From assembly GCA_030762935.1 (NCBI GenBank), contig CM060897.1:111658176-111722175 (forward strand): a stretch of DNA of 64,000 nt, read 5' to 3'. The stretch comes from Hymenopus coronatus (taxonomy: Eukaryota > Arthropoda > Insecta > Mantodea > Hymenopodidae). Positions 11,431-21,913 of the stretch are shown in pieces; the stretch's first letter is position 1, and each line of letters starts with the position of its first letter. Made by a program: the position numbers and the translations under genes. The notes under the pieces were generated by a model. The model worked only from the letters and a program-made list of their open reading frames with translations. It was not told the origin of the DNA and ran no database searches.

Positions 11431-12363
11431 CTTAAATCTACCTATCCAAGACTTAAGGATGTTTCTTTCAGTGGCATTTTCTGTGTCCAATTTTCAGCTA
11501 TATACACCCTTACATAACTAACCTAATTTACTGGAAGTGAAATACAATTTGGTTAAATAAATGCTTTATCATCAACACTATTCCGGTTTTGAGGTACGGC
11601 TCTGGCGAAACAGTGCCAAGTTTCGCTGTTAAAAGCTGCATTTAATCCTGTGGCATTTATTGATTCGAAAGTCGAGAGAGATGCAGAGCGTGCTGAGGAC
11701 AGCAGTACTTTGCTACATGACGTATGCTGCCTTCCATCAAGCTGTACAAACAGAATAAATGTCACGAGAATGCGTTATGCAATACAAAGTTCTATTCTAT
11801 CGCTGAATGTTCTCCAGAAACTCGCCAATTACCTGTTTGAGTATACATCCAGAGGGAAAGAATTACTGTGAGAAAATGTAACAGTATTATAATTATTCCA
11901 TCACTTAACAGCATCGGTTAGGCTAGTCACCTTGTTACGGCAAAGTATCAACAGCGTATATCTCTTCCACGTCTTCCCACCATTCATTCCTCTTGGTTCA
12001 CTTAGATATGCCTTCTTCGGTATACGTACAGTAAATAGCAAATTCCGTGCCAATTTTTTGGTTCCCTGTAGATGTTTTATTATTTATTTGTTTAATGATG
12101 GCAGAATCACCTTATCAGTTGTATCCAACAACTACCCTTTTATTAGATTAAACAAAATGAGCGTAAAAGGAGTGATATAGGAAGCATTTTACCTTCGTGG
12201 CTGGAAGACGTTCGCTAGATGAGTACCTCTGCTATTAATTGCATATTAGAAGTCTAACGTTCATGCCCTTATCGGTTCTCTGGTCAGGAGTGAAGGAATG
12301 AAGAATATAAGACAAATATTAGGAGGAGTGAAATTGCCTGTAAACAATTCTCTCTTTATCATA
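11431..12363. other. No recognised feature
   Basis: Open frames at 11553-11871 and 11932-12180 show no recognisable domain. No element boundary was seen until the mariner TIR at 12364. Confidence 0.5.
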
Positions 12364-13623
12364 CGAGGGCAGTCCCAGAAGTACCCGTCCTAACAAAGAA
12401 AACACAAAAATTTAGAGGAATAGCATCTATATTTCTCTACATAGACTCCTTTCAGCGCGATTCCAAGCAATGTTCAACAGCTTCTATACCCTCTTTATAG
12501 TGAGAACTACAGACCAGTCATCCACAGCAGACTCCGTCTCTTCAACGTTGGCAAATCTTCTATCATCAAGCCATTTCTGCAAGTTTGGAAACAGAGGTAA
12601 ATCTGGCGAATAGGATGCATGAGGAAGCAATTCAAACTTTAACTCATTGGTTTTGGCCATGGCGATAATGGGCGTGTGAACTGGTGCATTGTCTTGATGA
12701 AACAAAACCTTCTTTTTCATTAAATGCGGCAGTTTTTACTGGATTTCATCACTCAAACGCTGGAAAAGTTTGCATAATATTCGCCATTAATTACTTTTCC
12801 TTTTGTGAGATAATCAACGAAAATTATCCCGCATGCGTCCCAGAAAACTGGCACTATGACCTTGCCTGCAGATGGAACTGCCTTTGCCTTCTCTGGAGCC
12901 GATTCTCCCCTTCCAATCCATTGTTTTGATTGTTCCTTCGTCTCAGGTGTGAAATCATGAACTTAGGTTTTATCCATTGTTATGAATCGACGCAAAAACT
13001 CAGCTGTATTGCAGCGAAACATTGCCACACTCGACTGAAACATCCTCACGACGCTGTTTTTGTTCTATTGTGAGCAAATACGGAACCTACCTTCCACGCA
13101 ACTTTCTCATATCCGAAATTTCAGTCAGTGTGCGATGTACAAAACTTTTTTAAATGCCTGCAATGTCTGCTAGCTCGCGCATTTTCAGTCGATGATCATC
13201 CAAGACCATTTTGTGCATTTTCTTTACCATTTCTGGACTGGTACCCTCATTTGCTCGACCACTGCGATGTTCATCTTCGCAGCTCGTACGGCCGCGCTTA
13301 AACTCTGCCACCCAGTATTTCACTGTTGTAATCGAAGGAGCAGACTCCCCCAAAGTAGAATCTAGCTCAGTTTTAGTATTATTTGGACTAAGACCTTTCA
13401 AATGAAAGTATTGTATCACATAACGATGACCAGTCCTAACCATGTTTACAAATTCGCTGAGAGCATTCACTAATGATGGCTGCCAAACAAATGCTAAACA
13501 ATGTAAAATGTCAAACTTCAAACTTAAGCTTTCTAAGGTTGATACTTTTTACCATTGTTGTTGTTGTTTGAAACAGCAACCGCTATCTATACGTCAGGTC
13601 GGGTACTTCTGGGACAGCCACTG
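12364..13623 (-). mobile_element. mariner element with terminal inverted repeats and TA flanks
   Basis: A 1260-bp element bounded by about 30-bp imperfect inverted repeats sharing GTCCCAGAAGTACCCG (left near 12371; right near 13600-13615 as CGGGTACTTCTGGGAC). Both ends are flanked by TA, the expected mariner target duplication (12362-12363 and 13624-13625). The length matches the usual 1.3 kb. It carries a broken transposase frame on the minus strand and is therefore immobile by itself, though its ends look intact. Confidence 0.9.
12484..13521 (-). pseudogene. mariner transposase pseudogene
   Basis: This encodes the decayed cut-and-paste transposase of the surrounding mariner. On the minus strand the N-terminal part (13521-13150) has the helix-turn-helix region with YFHLKGLSPNNTKTEL and TVKYWVAEFKRGRTSCEDEH, followed by a LKMRELADIAGI segment. 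The catalytic domain shows the first Asp in TMDKT (near 12975), the second in HQDNAPVH (near 12700) and the third in SYSPDL, matching the D,D34D layout. The Trp expected after TMDKT is replaced by a TAA stop, and further stops and frameshifts separate the N- and C-terminal frames. FTPETKEQSKQW follows the stop, placing it near the mellifera-type mariners by memory of the family. Dead gene; identity is secure, subfamily less so. Confidence 0.88.
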
Positions 13624-14560
13624 TATATTGAAAGGAACAAAGGACATGGACAATAAACCGAAAATGATTGCCGTTGTTGAGTAAGAGTATTGACTGCGGA
13701 GCTATATGAACTATTTCCAAGAAGGGCCAAACTGGTGCAAGAAATGCCACAAACGGGGTTACGGGGCAAGTTTGCTATCACAACAAATCACGATAAGGAA
13801 AAGAGATATACACAAATGAACAACGTAAAACGAAGAAAGTAAAAACGTCGTAATTTTGCCTGAAAAGGAATGGCAACCATCTTTGCACTCGTTTTCTTGC
13901 AAAACCCTTGTAATAAATATTATTAAAATTCCAAACTAATTTTGGAAAGACAAAATAGGAATAAATATATCACATCATAGACAAGATCGAAACCAACAAC
14001 GTTTGGTTTCACAGGTCATTGCTCTTCCATCTAAGCCATGAAATTGGTGTCTGCAGGACAGGAATACTTCCACACCCTAGAATCTTACCGGTAAAGCACA
14101 AAGTGTTCTAAACGTCTTTTGAGGTAGCACATACCATTGTTGAGTTGCATACTTTTCCATTTCTGACTCCACTTTTCCTGATTATGGTAGAACAATTAAT
14201 AAAGCTACCGTTATTGAGAAATAGGAGCTGAAGCTTTCCTGGTGATGCACGCTCCTGATACGTCGATGTCTCTCCTGGCTTAAAGCCCAAGAACGTCTAG
14301 AGTAAATTGATTATATTTTCACATCGAATCAAAAACTATATTGGATCCTAGTCTCTGGCATATCCGTCATAACAAAAAAAACTATGTCAATCATCTGTTT
14401 AGCCAGAATCAGGTGAAGTTCCTTGAATGTGGGAGGAGCTGCTGTAAGGAATTCATATCAATTTTATACTCTGTTCTTTATATCGGCACTTTTTTTGAGG
14501 GACAGCGCTCGGATGTACGCTTATCATCCATTCTTTATAAGTGATCGGTTTTTCTTGCAC
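13624..14560. other. Unassigned, possibly degraded mariner sequence
   Basis: No clear gene. Minus-strand sequence upstream of the helix-turn-helix fragment at 14560-14870 would be where the catalytic part of that element should lie, but I could not find a convincing catalytic motif. Confidence 0.4.
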
Positions 14561-14870
14561 TATGTCTTACTTTCAATTTTGCAGTGATTTCATCCACAGT
14601 GAATATGCCTGTCTTCTATAACTCTTAATTACCGCTTCCTTGTTGCATTCCGAGCAGCCAGTTCGAGAGCAAATGCGACGGGGCTTGTCCTGGATATTCG
14701 TGTTCCCGTCTTTAAAATGTTTCACCCATTTCCTAGCACTGATGGTGCCCATACAGATATCTGCATAGGCACGTTAAATTCTGAGTTGAATTTCGTCAGT
14801 AGATGTTTCCTATTCAGCAAGCACTTCTATGATAACCGCTGTTGAAACTTGAGGTAGTAAATGTCGTGTC
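14560..14870 (-). pseudogene. mariner-type transposase N-terminal fragment
   Basis: Minus-strand translation gives ISARKWVKHFKDGNTNIQDK (near 14700-14760), which matches the link between the two helix-turn-helix motifs in SETMAR-like mariner transposases, then ...KPRRICSRT with frame changes after it, and a possible DEITAKL segment near 14590. No inverted repeats were seen. A small, dead remnant; catalytic residues are not identified. Confidence 0.55.
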
Positions 14871-15429
14871 ACGGGATTAAAAGATCTCTAGAATGTAGAT
14901 ATAAATTATATCCAATATAATATATGAATTATTTTAAGAAGGGACAAATATACATTGAGAATGACCAGGGACGAAATATTGTGCAACACGTCTTAAAGCG
15001 CAAAGACAAAGTTACCACGGCTGGCAAGAGACCCAGGTATAAAAGTGTACCGTTAAGGGTAGGACAGTGAACCAAGGGGGTTCGAAGTTCCACTGCCCGA
15101 GGGTGGACATAACAAACCAAATACAAATGGTTTTCTTGTTGGTCTAGCGATGCGACTTCGCTTGCTATGGGTTAAGACGTGATATTTGATTCTGCTGTGA
15201 AACGAAATGGCTACATTTAGCCGCAACAGAAAGTGTTTATTTAATGCACCAGAAGGGGAAAAATTGGAAGGAATGCCTGTATGTTCGACGGCAGAAAATG
15301 TCGAAAAAAATAAATAAACGAGTTCAATATGAAATTGTGAGCTTAAAGGAAGCCTCTTGTGTCTTACCACCACATCTGAGAAAAATCCAATGCCGACACA
15401 TCCAGAGGTAGGACACCTACATCTCCACA
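14871..15429. other. Unassigned; possible SINE body
   Basis: Moderate-GC sequence with an open minus frame (15053-15430) that has no domain I recognise. It abuts a tRNA-like B-box on the minus strand at 15453, so it may be the body of that SINE. Confidence 0.4.
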
Positions 15430-15500
15430 CGTTTCATAATCTCCTAAACCTTCATGCGGGATTCGAACCCGGAATCCACCAAATATTAGGGAACCGCTGC
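15430..15500 (-). mobile_element. tRNA-like SINE head, minus strand
   Basis: Contains GGGATTCGAACCCGG, a near-perfect Pol III B-box when read on the minus strand, with 'ggaaccgctgc' upstream where an A-box would be. Pairing into a proper cloverleaf is not evident, so it is called SINE-derived rather than a tRNA gene. Confidence 0.5.
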
Positions 15501-15599
15501 AAACCACAAAGTTATAATAGGATAGAGAGCTAAGAGGAATACACGGTACGTTACTGGATAGAGACGATATTAAAACTATGTGAGTTGTGGACAGAGTGA

Positions 15600-15835
15600 A
15601 CGGTACTTCAGAGGTTTTAAATGGAGTTGCCGGTCATTGGAGCGGCTTGCGTTGACGTTCTGCTGCAAAAGGGTCGAAGGTTTGAATCCCGTTATTAGCA
15701 TGGAGTTTAGTGGTATATGTTTCTGTGTTTGTGCACTAAGTCATTCTATCCTCCTGGTTACGATTAAAAGTACATCCAGATGTGTCAATGTTTTGACTTC
15801 TTGGAATCATGGGATTTGAGCTTCACAGCACCCTA
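15600..15835 (+). mobile_element. tRNA-derived SINE-like sequence, plus strand
   Basis: Plus-strand 'GTCATTGGAGCGGCTTGCG' and 'GAAGGTTTGAATCCCG' (near 15676-15691) sit at tRNA-like spacing as A- and B-boxes, followed by about 140 bp of body ending near 'TTGAGCTTCACAGC'. Only one such copy is visible here; boundaries are approximate. Confidence 0.5.
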
Positions 15836-16079
15836 TTGAGAATCCGCAGTCGTAGGCCATGGCTGCTCCACTCCTCTGCATATAAAAACATCCCTCGGCT
15901 TCACTTTCCGGCTTGGGCTACGCTTTACGGCTTAGGGTCTTAAAAGTTTATAACACAACAGTAAGAACTAAACCTGTTCTAATAGCAGATTAATAAAAGT
16001 AACAATTCCGGATCACATATACAAGTAAGTAGGATACTGCTTACTACCACTTTTAATGTATCATATTTTTTATAGTCGG

Positions 16080-16425
16080 CTTACCCTCCCCTTATATAGG
16101 ACTGATACCTCCCTAGGACTTACAAGCGGATGCCTAGGTATCAAAAGCCTGTCGGGGAGAATGTATAACCTGGAATGAGTGGTCAATCCGTAGCCAGGCA
16201 TCAGCGTGGGGAAGTGGATGATATGAAATGCAAGCGAAATGGATGATGGGAATAGGTGATGATGGAGTAATTAGTGGAACGAATGGCGGTGGAAACCGGA
16301 GGACACGGAGAAAGCCCACGCCGTTTTGTCCACTAAAAATCCGACATGTGAACGCTTGGGATCAAACCCGGGCCACTTAGGTGAGAGGCAAGCGATCTAA
16401 CCACTCAGCCATGGCGTCGCCTTAT
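16080..16425 (-). mobile_element. SINE type 1, near full-length, minus strand
   Basis: Minus strand reads a Ser/Leu tRNA-like head ('GGCTGAGTGGTTAGATCGC', B-box GGGTTTGATCCCAAG), then 'TTTTTAGTGGACAAAACGGC', 'CCGGTTTCCACCGCC', and a tail with 'GACAGGCTTTTGATACC' and 'CGCTTGTAAGTCCTAGGGAG'. This copy of about 350 bp shows the whole family structure and links the heads at 19388 and 55995 with the tails at 28985 and 54-56 kb. Confidence 0.85.
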
Positions 16426-16450
16426 GCATATTAATACCTATTTAAATTCC

Positions 16451-17331
16451 TTGTTACTTTCTCTAGCACGTATAGCTAGAAAAGTACTGCATTCCACCCA
16501 AAAATTCGATGTCGTTATTCCACCAGAAATATGTTTTGAGGTGCCCTGAGTCCACCAGGACAGTTTTTGAAAAAGATCCGTGTGTGTGTGTGTGTGTGTG
16601 TGCGTGTGTGTGTGTGTGTGTGGACAGCACAGCTCAAAAGCGAAAACATCGTCGAATACAAAACGTGGTATTTATGTTTAGGATCTTCCAAGAATGCGAC
16701 ACGAAGATTTTCAAAAACGTTCCCCTCCAAAAACTACCCTTACTGGAAATGTTTTTGAAATGTTGGTTATTCTCAAAAATGGCTCACAGGGTTTTCATTA
16801 AAATATCGTATATTAAAGATATTAATAATTACAAATAAAATTTATATCATGAACTTTCTGAGGTTAGCCTCTGAAGATCTCTTTACTCTGGATGAATTTT
16901 GCATAACTGGTAAACCGTAAGTGATGACAAAAACTTACTACAAAATAAATGGAGATCTGATTCAAAGACATGATTTATGCCACATACCGTTTTATTGTAC
17001 AGTTGGCCGTTTCCGAGATATACCTTGCTATTCATTTCAATTTTTAACTACCGACTTTTCTCAAACGCGCAGTCGCCTTTCGATTCATCTCTCTTATTTT
17101 ACTGCCCCCATGTGAAGCGAACCGAATTACAGTTGTTTCACATAGCTAACAGCTCGCTCTAGCCTATTATATTCCGTTATTTACCTTCTACCTACAAGGA
17201 AGTAAGTATAATACCAATTATGCTAATGTTTATCTCGATAAACATGATGTAGATAAAAGAATAATCTTTTGTAAGAATAGCTTGTATGTGGAACTGTAAG
17301 TCATGTGAATATAGAACACATTATATTTTTT
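16451..17331 (-). repeat. Family H, complete copy
   Basis: Minus-strand copy from 'AATATAATGTGTTC' (about 17325) to hairpin CTTTCTCTAGCACGTATAGCTAG (16458-16480). It has the longest GT/CA tract of the family (16577-16622, interrupted by one GC). The antisense and sense open frames through this tract are artefacts of the dinucleotide repeat. Confidence 0.88.
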
Positions 17332-17806
17332 TCAGCTCGTAGAGAAAATATTTCATTTTCAAATCTTTACACAATTAACCAGTAATCGCATGCAAACATC
17401 AAGCGGGTGGTGTAAAACTTATGAATGAAAAGGTGCCCTCCTCCTTTCACAAATTTCTCATTACAGTCAAAGCAGCAGCAATAATACACCATATCATTTG
17501 TTTTTAATCTATGAAAATCTTAAAAACATCATAATATAAGCAGTTTCTTATAGCGATGTGCACAGAATCACACATATTTCTAGGCACACAATATTCGCAC
17601 AACCAACAAGGCACATGACCTTGAGATTCAATGTTGACTCTGTGAGTAAGTGAACTATTTCGCTGTCTTATTGTAATTCTATGGTCGAAACGAAACGTTG
17701 ATGTTCGCTGTTTGGAAATAGTGCTTGCGTCACGTGATAGAAATCACTGACGTCACAATATGGCAATTATAGTGTTAAGTCTGTAGATTATGATACTGCA
17801 CTTATA
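17332..17806. other. No recognised feature
   Basis: AT-rich spacer between two minus-strand H copies. No open frame or repeat of note. Confidence 0.5.
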
Positions 17807-18685
17807 CTTTCTCTTCACGTACTACATGCATAGTGTATAGAGAAGGTATTGTAATGCACCCAAAAATTCGATATCGAGATTTCACCGGAAATACAGGTTT
17901 TGGGTCCCCTTTAATTAAAAAAAAAAGCATTTTGGGGAAAGGTCCGTGTGTGTGTGTTTGTGTGTGTGTATCTGTGGACAGCATAGATCAAAAACAAAAA
18001 CACCGTTAAATATCAAAACTGGTATTTAAGTTTGGTATCTTCCAAGGATGCGACACGAAGATTTTCAAGGAAATTCCCCCACATCAAGTACCCTTTACAT
18101 GGAGCTTTTATCGGAAATTTTTATTTTTTCAAAAATGGCTCTAACGATTTTGATTAAAATATCGTATATTAAAGACAAATATCGTATACCTGACAAATAA
18201 AATGTATATCTTGAATTTTCTGGAAATAGCCTCTGAAGATTATTTTATTCTAGATGAATTTTACGGAATTTTGCATAACTGCTAAACCGTTAGAGATAGA
18301 CAAAAACTTACCAAGCAAAAAATGTACAGCATATTAAAACACATAATTTATATCATATAGGTACTTTTTTTCGCGGAGTTGATCGATTTTTAGAAATCCC
18401 TTGTTTTTTGATTTTAGCTTTGAAAAACTTATACCTTCCTCATACAGGAATTGGTCAACTCCTTTCCATACAAAGAAACTTAAGTCACATAGTAACCAGC
18501 TTTGGACTATCACTTAAACCTATGATACTCCCTTATTTCGCTTTTGCTTACAAGGAAGCGAGTAATAAGATTATTTCTGCTAATATTCTCTCAATTAGCA
18601 TGTAAAAATTAGAAGCATAAACTTTTTAACAATAATTTGTTGCAGAGATGTAGAGAAAGTCATGTGAATGGAACTTATCAGATTT
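17807..18685 (-). repeat. Family H, complete copy
   Basis: Minus-strand copy from 'AAATCTGATAAGTTCC' (about 18685) to the hairpin CTCTTCACGTACTACATG/CATAGTGTATAGAGAAG (17809-17845). GT tract at 17944-17970. It contains a short duplication of the 'AAATATCGTAT' block near 18165-18190. Confidence 0.88.
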
Positions 18686-18789
18686 TTATGTTATTGAAAT
18701 CGAATTTTAACAATGGGTTGCTGAAGATTTTCAGTATGGCTTTCGTATAAAAGCAAATCGTTATATACTGGCCCTGAAATTATACTCTT

Positions 18790-18875
18790 TCGATGGCAAC
18801 CGAGAAACTGTTAGAAATTTCGGAAATGCCTGACGCTAGAAAAAATTTCATTTAATATAAATTGTGTGGTTTAAT

Positions 18876-18913
<38 letters not shown>

Positions 18914-19312
18914 AGAACGCTGGTTTCTGTCTCTTATGGTCTGCTTGTGGTACAAAATTATAGAAATGAAAAGGTCTATTTCATGTATACATTTTATTTG
19001 ATATGGTGTTTCATTTCTCAGAATCTTTACTGCTATTTTTGGACATTAAAAGCAATTAAATCATTTCCAAGTATAGCAGGTATAGTTTGGAGTCAGAATT
19101 TTTCTTGAAAATCTTCGTGTCGCAATTGCGGAGGAGCTCTCGGGTTTTGAGTTATGCTGTGCGCAAACACACACACGCGGAACTTATTATAAAATTACTT
19201 TTATTTCAGTGGCTTCAAAATGTTTGCTTTCAATGAAAAATCTATTTCAAATTTAGAGTGCAATAATGAACCTGCTCTATGCAGTAGGTACATGTGGTAG
19301 AAAAAGTAAAAT
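18790..19312 (+). repeat. Family H, strongly diverged plus-strand copy
   Basis: Shares the 'ATATAAATTGTGTGGTTTAA', 'GAAAATCTTCGTGTCGCA' and 'TTTTGAGTTATGCTGT' blocks and ends 'GGTAGAAAAAGTAAAATAAC'. A 32-base T homopolymer (18880-18911) replaces the short T-run found here in other copies. It is more diverged than its neighbours, so probably older. Confidence 0.7.
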
Positions 19313-19387
19313 AACTGTTTGTACGCTTAAAAAATTGTGCTTCAGACACATGCCGCTCAATTAGTGTTGTTGACTAAATTAATAGGG

Positions 19388-19617
19388 TGCAGTGGCCGAA
19401 TGGTTAGACCACTTGCTTCTCACCCGAGTTTGATCCCAAGGAACCACAGATTTTTAGTGGACAAAGCGGCGTCTGGGCGGAATTTCTCCGGATTCTCCGG
19501 TTTCCCCCGCCACCCATTCCACCATTTGTTCCATAATGACATTTTCTTTCATCCTTTTCATATCATCTACCTCCTCACTCTCATAATAGGCAACAAGCTG
19601 ATCATCCATCCTGGCTA

Positions 19618-19669
<52 letters not shown>

Positions 19670-19775
19670 TCCTCAACAGGCTTCTGACCCCGTGCGCTGC
19701 TTGAAAGTCCTGGAGGATGTAAGTCCTCCATATGAGGAGAGTAAATAACGAAAGAAGAAGACAAGAATAATACGC
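19388..19775 (+). mobile_element. SINE type 1, full-length with internal (TC)n
   Basis: Head 'GTGGCCGAATGGTTAGACC' with a B-box-like GAGTTTGATCCCAAG, then 'TTTTTAGTGGACAAAGCGGC', 'CCGGTTTCCCCCGCC', a (TC)n tract at 19619-19667, and the tail 'CTCAACAGGCTTCTGACC' plus 'GAGGATGTAAGTCCTCCAT' ending in GAAGAAGA. The TC tract interrupts the region that in other copies joins body and tail. Confidence 0.85.
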
Positions 19776-20442
19776 GCTGAAGATAATCAAATTAATTTTC
19801 GTCTCTAAGCCTCTGTTATGACAGCAGCTTCTCTATTTTAACTTTCTTGCGGGTCAGAATAGAGTAAATATTATTTTTAGACAGTTGAAGCTAAAGGCAG
19901 CTCTTTTACCAGATGCCAGTAGTGTTAAAAGTAGAAAATTCTGTCGCTCGGTGTTATAAAATGATAACACTCCAATGACGCTTTATGCGTCCAAGGCCAC
20001 ATTCAAGTAGGCTATGACTCTGAAATCTCGTATCGATCCATAAAATAGCGCATGATTTGAATGTCATGAACATGGAATCTGCTGAACTAGACGAAATTAT
20101 GCAAGCAGCGGAGGGAGCAAAATTATAACTTCTACACTGTCTCCGCTGTATAGAATGTTTTCGTAAGAGTAAGTCATCATGTTGTCAGCAATGATGCTAA
20201 GCAAGGCAACAACTGAATATCGCAGACCGTTAAGCATGAACTCTGTGAAATAGGCAAAACAATCTATTTATTATTATAATATGCCTACGGCCACGATTCG
20301 CAAGCTTTCTACTCACAACATAAAACACCATTTTTACCAACTGTGACATGAATAACTAATTCTCACCACAGATATCTATCTATCTATTCGATTATATAGA
20401 CTAATTTCAGTGATGAGCTCCATTTAAATGTAAGCAATGTGT
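19776..20442. other. No recognised feature
   Basis: No gene, known element or notable repeat beyond short simple sequence ('atctatctatct' near 20375). Confidence 0.5.
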
Positions 20443-20935
20443 TACTTTCTACCAAGTACCGGAAATACGTGTTTTCAGAACCCCTGAATCCAGAAATATA
20501 TTTTAGAAACGGTTTTGTGTGTGTATCTGTGAACGGCATATCTCAAAAAGGAAATGTCGATTAAATATCAAACTTTATATTTAAGTTCAGCATCCTCTAA
20601 GGATGCGAATTGATAATTTTCTATAACATTAATTCCTTTCACATGGAACAATTATTGAAAATGTTAATTTCCTCAAAATTTGCTCTAACAATTTTGATTA
20701 AAATGCTTATTAAAGATATTTATATAAGAATTAGAATGTATATCCTGAATTTTCTGGGAATAGGCTCTGAAGTTTTTTTTATTCCGAATTACTTTTGCAT
20801 AATGATAAACCGTAAGAGATAGATAAAAATGTATCACACCAAAATGTTGATCGGGTTAAAACATAAAGTTATGCCATACACTCTTTTTCCAAGACATTCC
20901 TTGTTATTGGTTTCGATTATAAAGTGATATTATAA
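20443..20935 (-). repeat. Family H, minus strand, partial
   Basis: Begins 'TTACTTTCTACCAAGTACCGG' with the hairpin almost deleted, includes a short GT tract (20517-20525) and runs to the 'TTGTTATTGGTTTCGATTAT' block, then switches orientation at about 20936. Confidence 0.8.
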
Positions 20936-21065
20936 GCATAAGAGAAATGCGGGAATACACTAGAGCCAAAGCCATGGTCCAATCGTTTAAAAGCTGATTG
21001 CTATGTGATTTGAGAGAAGCTTTAAAAATTTAAAAGTGACATTGCTTGGTGTAGCTTTAAAGTTA
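20936..21065 (+). repeat. Family H, internal plus-strand fragment
   Basis: The 'AAATGCGGGAATACACTAG...AAAAGCTGATTGCTATGTG' block of the family in plus orientation, next to a minus-strand partial copy and followed by a complete plus-strand copy. Probably the remnant of a third insertion. Confidence 0.65.
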
Positions 21066-21071
21066 AAAAAA

Positions 21072-21913
21072 TCTGATGTGTTCCACTCACATGACTTTCT
21101 CTACATCTGTGTAACAAATTATTTTAACAGTTTATTCTTCTACATATTTAATCCTAATCGAGATAAAAAGAATTAGCAGAAATCATCTTATTACTTGCTT
21201 TCTTGAAATTAGAATGTAAATAAGGGATTACATTAGGCTAAAACGATTGCCAAATCTTTTAAAAGCTGGTTGTCTTGTGGATGAAACCGTTTCTTTGCAT
21301 TGCCAGGAATTGACAATGAGAAAAGTATTTTAAAACTGAAACCAATAACAAGGAATGTCTCAAAATAGGGCAATTCCACGATAAAAATACATATTATATA
21401 ATTTGCTGTTTCAACGAGATATACATATTTTGTTATTAAGTTTTTGTCTATTTCTTACGGTTTCTAGCTATGCAAAACCCAGACAAATTCATTCAGAATA
21501 AAAAGGCCTTGAAAAGTTATTCTCAGAAAATTCAAGGTATGTACTATATTTGTCCAGTAAATTAAAAGTATTTTAATCAAAATCCTTCTAAAATTTTTCC
21601 ATGTAAAGGGTAATTAGGGGGTGGGGGATTTTCTTCAAAATCTTCATGTCGCATCCTTGATATACATTAAACTTATATGCCAAGTGTATTTTACCGACTT
21701 TTCATTTTTGAGTTATCATGTTCACAGACTCTCGGACACACGTACACTCGGACACACACACATACACACATGGATCATTTTCTAAAGATACATTTTTGGA
21801 TTGAGGGGACTCTAAAACGCCTATTTTTGGTGAAATCTCGGTATCGAACTTTGGGGTTGAATGCAATACCTTCCCTATACACTATGTACATAGTACATGT
21901 AGAGAAAGTAAAA
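21072..21913 (+). repeat. Family H, complete copy
   Basis: Plus-strand copy of about 842 bp from TCTGATGTGTTCCACTCAC to the hairpin CCTATACACTATGTACATAGTACATGTAG followed by AGAAAGTAAAA. The CA tract (21738-21770) is interrupted by 'CGTACACTCGG'. Confidence 0.9.

Noticed and set aside
15053..15430. A 125-residue Cys-containing protein
   Set aside because: No paired splice sites or recognised domain, and it abuts a tRNA-like SINE head.
16340..16425. A functional tRNA-Ser/Leu gene on the minus strand
   Set aside because: Pol III boxes are present but the sequence continues directly into a SINE body found in other copies, and a proper acceptor stem is not seen.
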